Shown: one piece after another, positions 59,503-64,000 of the stretch
Layout: the number at the start of each line of letters is the position of its first letter
How positions within the stretch are numbered: the first letter of the stretch is position 1
Assembly: GCA_022592435.1 (NCBI GenBank)
Contig: JABYQS010000086.1
Span: 62,001 to 126,000, forward strand
Length of the DNA: 64,000 bases
Origin: Cerioporus squamosus
Taxonomy: Eukaryota; Basidiomycota; Agaricomycetes; Polyporales; Polyporaceae
Direction of reading: 5' to 3'
The notes under the pieces: model-generated
What the model was told of the DNA's origin: nothing
Database searches by the model: none
What the model saw: the letters and a program-made list of their open reading frames with translations, nothing else
Made by a program: the position numbers and the translations under genes

Positions 59503-61159
59503 CTGTGGGGGAAGTCGTCAGTATGCATTCGCCGCCGGAAGAAACCAAGAACCAAGTCCGAAATAGGGACGAAGAAGAATGGGGATCTGGATAGCCACAA
59601 GAGACCGTCGGCCACGCATTCGGCAGTGCTAGGACAATCCGGACCACAAGGCAAACATCTGGTCTCGATCCGTCTGGAAGTCCACTCAGCAGGTGAGCCG
59701 ACTTGTCCGAACACTGTTGGCACCCACTCGAGCGTCGAGTGCGCCGAGGGTAACAACGTGCAATTTAACGATAAACAGAAAGACATAGCACCTCTTCTCG
59801 CAACGCATGCAGCTGATATCCAATTGGTGCCGGAAACACCATGGATGGGGAATGCATGCCCCAGAAGAGCCCCTCGCACATGGCGCGGCAGAGAGAACGA
59901 AGAAGAGACATCGCCAGAATGCCCAAAGCGGCTCCAGCCATTCAGCGCAGATTTAAAGTCCCGCTATAGTCGTACGCTCAGCACACGAGAAGAATGAATG
60001 GGCATATCCTCGCAAGAATGCGGCTGAGTTCGTACGAAAGCGAATACGCGTCTCGCAAGCACGAACCTTCCTGTACGACTGCATGCGCGACGTCGCGTCG
60101 GGGAGGCTCTGCAGTTCAAGTCTCCCGACGGGAGGAGCAGCGATGTGAACACGCATAAGCATGGCACGAACTTCCGAAGGCTGCACGTCGAGACGAGGCT
60201 GCGTGTTCACGGAAAAGGCTCCGAGATCTACGCGGTTCAAGGGCAGGCAGAAGAAATGCAGGATGTACCAGTGATGTGCCCTGTGACCCAGGATTGAAGG
60301 AAAACAGAAGACAGGATTGGCACGCCCTGCCACATGCAAAGGCCGAACTTCTGCAAAAGCAACGGAGGTGCGGAAACCCGTCTTTCCGCCTGTCCACGTC
60401 TCCGACGCGCCGAACATGCGTTGGCATTGTAAACGTGCATCTACCAAATGACCTAAGGCACGCTTTGGGCGGACGCACACATACTCAGTACTCTGCACCC
60501 GGGTTGGAGGTTGCAGCATACCTGGCAGGAGCATATAGACGAATGGGGAGAACGGTGGCTTCAAATGGGCTTGGAACACGAGGCCGATCCCAAATGGAAG
60601 CGAAGGAACCCCGGCTTTTGGGTCCATATTCGAGGATACGGCCCTGCCACACGCCTTCTGATGCTGTGGCTCGCGAACGCGACTCGCACGGTCCACGTCC
60701 GTAGCCACGACCTTCCTCTTCATGACGAAGGGAAAGGTAGAGGAATGATCACCCGGAACGTCCACTTGAACCGACGCAGCATTTTGCGTCGGAGGATGTA
60801 AAGAAACCCCGCATACATGGACGACGTCCGGGCGCATACAGGAAGCCGAGTTACGCGTCCAGGAAAAGGGCTATGCTCATTCTGGACGTGTCACTGCCAG
60901 ATTGTATGCGCAATGCTCCATGTCACGTATTGGGGCAATAGGTGGCTCTGCCGTACACAGCCGTACACGCGATGGAACGCGTGGAGCAAGGGTGTGAACA
61001 TGCCTGGTTCCGAGTGCTGGAGACTGCACGTCGAGACAAGGCTCAAGTGAAGAAACAGAATGAAGACGAAGACTTCTCAAGTGCAAAACAGGTGTAGCAG
61101 AACAGTCAGAGCAGAGGAGAAATTGCATGCAATGAAGAGAGAAGGGGACAGGGACTCAC
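59503..61159. other. Unassigned spacer in duplication copy 2
   Basis: No gene recognised. From about 60890 it matches copy 1 (for example GTCACGTATTGGGGCA and GGAGCAAGGGTGTGAACATG). Before that it is only patchily similar. Confidence 0.4.
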
Positions 61160-61538
61160 TTGTCTCCGTAGCAGGGGCTGAGCTCGCCGTTGTAGCGGCC
61201 GCGGAAGTAGCCACAGAGGTGACTGCGGACGACACCGTCGACACGGACGCGCTGACACTCTCCGACGCGACCGACGAGAGGCTGGAGAGCGCACTAGACA
61301 CTGCGCTTGAGCCGGTGCTGGGGGCGGCACTTGACGCGACGCTGGATAGGACGCTCGACACGGTGGACACCGAGGCGGAAGCCGACACGCTGGCAGTCGA
61401 GAGGACGCTGGAGACCGAGCTCACCACGCTCGAAGCCTCCGAGAGCTGAGAGCTGCTCGGAGCCTGGGCATCGCTGCTGACGGCAAGGAGGAGGAGAGCA
61501 CACAAGGCTGAAAGCCTCGTGTTGAGGAGGAGAGACAT
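61160..61538 (-). CDS. Ser/Ala-rich secreted protein, copy 2 (first exon)
   Basis: Start at 61538, with the same signal peptide and Ser/Ala/Val-rich body as copy 1 (48931-49318). It is three residues shorter because of an in-frame deletion near SSQLSEASS; indels between the copies keep the frame, which argues that both are coding. The same GTGAGT donor ends the exon at 61159. Confidence 0.7.
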
Positions 61539-61596
61539 GGCGTCGACCGCAGAGCTCGCGAGCGGGGAAAGCTCGGGGCTGGTCTCGCGTCCTGCA

Positions 61597-61602
61597 TTTA
61601 TA
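61597..61602 (-). promoter_or_regulatory. TATA box of Ser/Ala-rich gene copy 2
   Basis: TATAAA on the minus strand, 59 nt before the ATG, at the same distance as in copy 1. Confidence 0.65.
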
Positions 61603-64000
61603 GTGAACGGGGAAGGCGGCGGATGGCGAGAAGTTGCGGAGAGTCGGAGGCCTGCGTCGCGTGTGCCATGGGGCGGTCTGGGGTCCGGGGTCGCTTCGCC
61701 TGAGTCGGGCGCTCAGCCCCAGATCAAGTGACTGGTGACGTAACGCGTCGCGTTCGGTGCATTTTCTTCTCGCCGCGGGCTTGCTCCCCCTCCGTCCTCT
61801 TCTCGCCCTTCTCTCGGCCGTTTTTCCACTCTGCTCGCCGTTCGACGGCCTCTTCTCGACGGTGACAACGGAATGGACCTCCCGCACGGCCCGCGTCGGG
61901 TGCGTCGAGGCCAGCACGGTGAACGCTCAGCTGATGATGGACCGAGCTGCTATTACGGCGTCAGAACATGCACGCCGCCGACCAAGTGCATCTTCCATGT
62001 CGTCTTCTACTGCGCCCAATCGCCAGCACGGCAGCTAGGCTCGCCGCCTCCTGCGCGGGACCCGCGTCGTCCTCTCACCCCCGTCAAACGTTTCATAACC
62101 GTTTTCTGTTCCCATCACCTCCCCTTGGCCGTTCCTCATGGTCTCTCGCTCAGCGTGACCGCAACGGGCACGTCTCCTGACCACCTCTGACCACCCGACA
62201 TCGAACGGAGGCTCTTTCGCCCGCTATGTCCGACGCCTCCGGATCGCTGGACGACGACGTCTAGACTTGACCTCCTCCTTCCCGGTTTCTTTGTATCGGA
62301 CGTTGTCTGGCATCTGCTCCATTCCCTGCGAACGATCGTATTCACGCACTTGCCTCTATCGCTCTAACTCCACCTCCCATTGTCCTGTCTAGCTACTCAC
62401 CGACATGCGCGACATGCTTCTCCTTCTGGACTTCCTCAGACAGTTTATTCAACTGCGAAGTGGCGGTGCCACGACATCGGCCTGTGCCGCCGGCAGTAGC
62501 AGAAACTCTCCAGTCTGGTGGGCCAGCATCGGTGTCCATGTCCTCGTTCGTCGCCGTCTGTTGCTCTGTTGATGCTAAGTATACTGCAGCCATCCCGGTC
62601 ACTGTCAGTCGACTGGTCTGTTCAGTTGCTCCCTTCTAGACGGCGGGCGTCCGACGAATCTGTTGACTACAGCCCATACATACCTATAACCTACGAGCAC
62701 CGTACAGCGACCGACCGAGTCTCGCTGCTGGCCTCCATCATCACCATGACGACGACCGTCTGACGGACCGTTCTGTCGTCCCTGCCTGCTGTCGCTACCT
62801 ATTCGTTGTCCCGTTCTTCCAGGCACCTCCCTTGTCTCCGCTGGCTGGAAGTTCCGCACTTGACCTCTCGCCGCATCGTGCACGCACTCGCCCACCGTCT
62901 TTCCCATCTCTGTCGTCCAAGCCCTTCCTTCCTCTCACTGTAAGTAGCCTGTCCGACCGGTTGTTCAATGCACATCCCCCTTGTTCTCGTTCAAGGACGA
63001 GCCTCGCAGAGGTCCCAGCCCACAGCGACTCCCAGCGAGCACGGTAAAGACATCGCCGGGGTGACGGCGGCTCTCCCTCTATGATGGCTGCTGGCCAGCC
63101 CTCGTACGCTGCGCTCGTGGGGTTACTGTCGTGAGCCGACTGAAGAGTCAAGCTTTCCTCAGCGACGCCTGCGACTCCCCAGCCTCTGCTCTTTGGAGGG
63201 GCCTAGCCGACCGCGCACGGTTCAGACGGGGACGACGCTCAGCCAAGCTCGGGACCATGGAGGCGCCGATTGCGGCGCCGCCGCTCCTGGATGCGTGGGC
63301 ACTGGTCAGCGGGATCATCGATCACCGGCCAAGAGAGCGAGGACTCGGAAGAGAAGAGAAGCGCATCGTCGAGCCCGGGGGCTGGTGACCGTACACGTGA
63401 GTGAGCGTATGCGCGTTTTGCGATGTGTTGTGGAGCTGTAAGTAAGAACTGCGGACTGGCGAGCTACTACTGCAGGCGAGCTTGAGGCTGGGGATTCCGC
63501 ATCGAACGACGAAGTTGGAGGAGGTCCGCGAGTGGCTATCCTTGGGTATGGAACCAGACGCGCTCTTGTGCTCTAGATGGGTTGTCTCCGGGTGTGTCGT
63601 ATCTGCTGCAGCCTGCAGGTGCCAGACTGGGACTCCACTGGCTGCGGACCACGTCCGGTGCGTAGTATACTACTAGTACGTAATCCCACGAAGTTCGCAA
63701 GTAGCCTGCAGGGTTGACGACGTGCTTCCCGCCCACAGCAGTTGGGTTTTTAGTGAACGTTGCTCTCTACCACCACCCAGAAGCTCAAAGTCGCAGCGCA
63801 GGTATGTATGCTAGTACTTACGATCAAGGCTCCAACAGCCAGACTCCAGCACTACACTCTTGTATCTGTATCTTCGAGGAGCCGCTGCGCTCGTCGCTCA
63901 CCAAGTGTTGATTGAACAAGGACCGGTCACCGCCGCGAGCCATCGCGCCCGCCGCCGGCAATCTCGCCCCGTGGACCGCTCCCGCTCAGGGTCGCATGCT
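61603..64000. other. Duplicated upstream region, then unassigned DNA
   Basis: Similarity to copy 1 fades near 62250. The remaining 1.7 kb holds short frames on both strands without recognisable motifs. Confidence 0.4.

Larger units (their letters stand above)
58086..62250. repeat. Segmental duplication, copy 2
   Basis: Counterpart of 45793-50020. It includes a truncated GH3 gene, a weakly related spac­er (about 59.53-60.89 kb), a second Ser/Ala-rich gene and its upstream region. Same orientation as copy 1, offset about 12.3 kb. Confidence 0.85.

Overview
This is eukaryotic, filamentous-fungal DNA. The genes carry many short (about 50-70 nt) GT-AG introns and micro-exons, base composition is GC-rich, and the gene and transposon families (fatty acid desaturase, SNF1 beta subunit, Nta1 amidase, P450, GH3 beta-glucosidase, many-intron 7-TM proteins, Copia and LINE elements) point to a basidiomycete, probably an Agaricomycete of polypore type. 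The species cannot be named from sequence alone.

Layout: 1-827 is the 3' end of a delta-12-type desaturase gene. 1819-2533 (-) is ribosomal protein RPS19. 3482-5041 (+) is an F-box-like protein. 5786-11520 is a tandem duplication of a 7-TM-type membrane protein gene with 20 and 19 exons. 13051-14720 (-) SNF1/AMPK beta subunit and 15384-17079 (+) Nta1-type N-terminal amidase form a divergent pair. 19753-22464 (+) is an FYRN/FYRC-domain nuclear protein with an apparent one-base frameshift. 23.6-25.7 kb (-) holds unrecognised coding-like sequence and a 5'-truncated paralog of the F-box-like gene.

25.9-39.3 kb is a transposon cluster: an apparently intact four-exon DDE transposase gene (1,063 aa), a nearly intact Ty1/Copia LTR retrotransposon on the minus strand (29356-35886), and a 5'-truncated, stop-ridden LINE. 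The Copia primer-binding site matches the anticodon region of initiator tRNA-Met, as for half-tRNA primers.

41288-43612 (+) is a complete 13-exon cytochrome P450, followed by an intron-containing tRNA-Gly(UCC). 44408-47209 (-) is a GH3 beta-glucosidase, and 48931-49318 (-) a Ser/Ala-rich secreted protein. A block holding both was duplicated about 12.3 kb downstream (about 58.09-62.25 kb), where the GH3 copy is truncated. Between the copies lies mostly unassigned DNA, including a roughly 0.9-kb tandem duplication (51572-53314) that may hold an unknown multi-exon minus-strand gene.

Exon coordinates below come from splice-site and reading-frame reconstruction by eye. All spliced models except the FYR gene close in frame. 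No database search was possible, so family names rest on recognised motifs.
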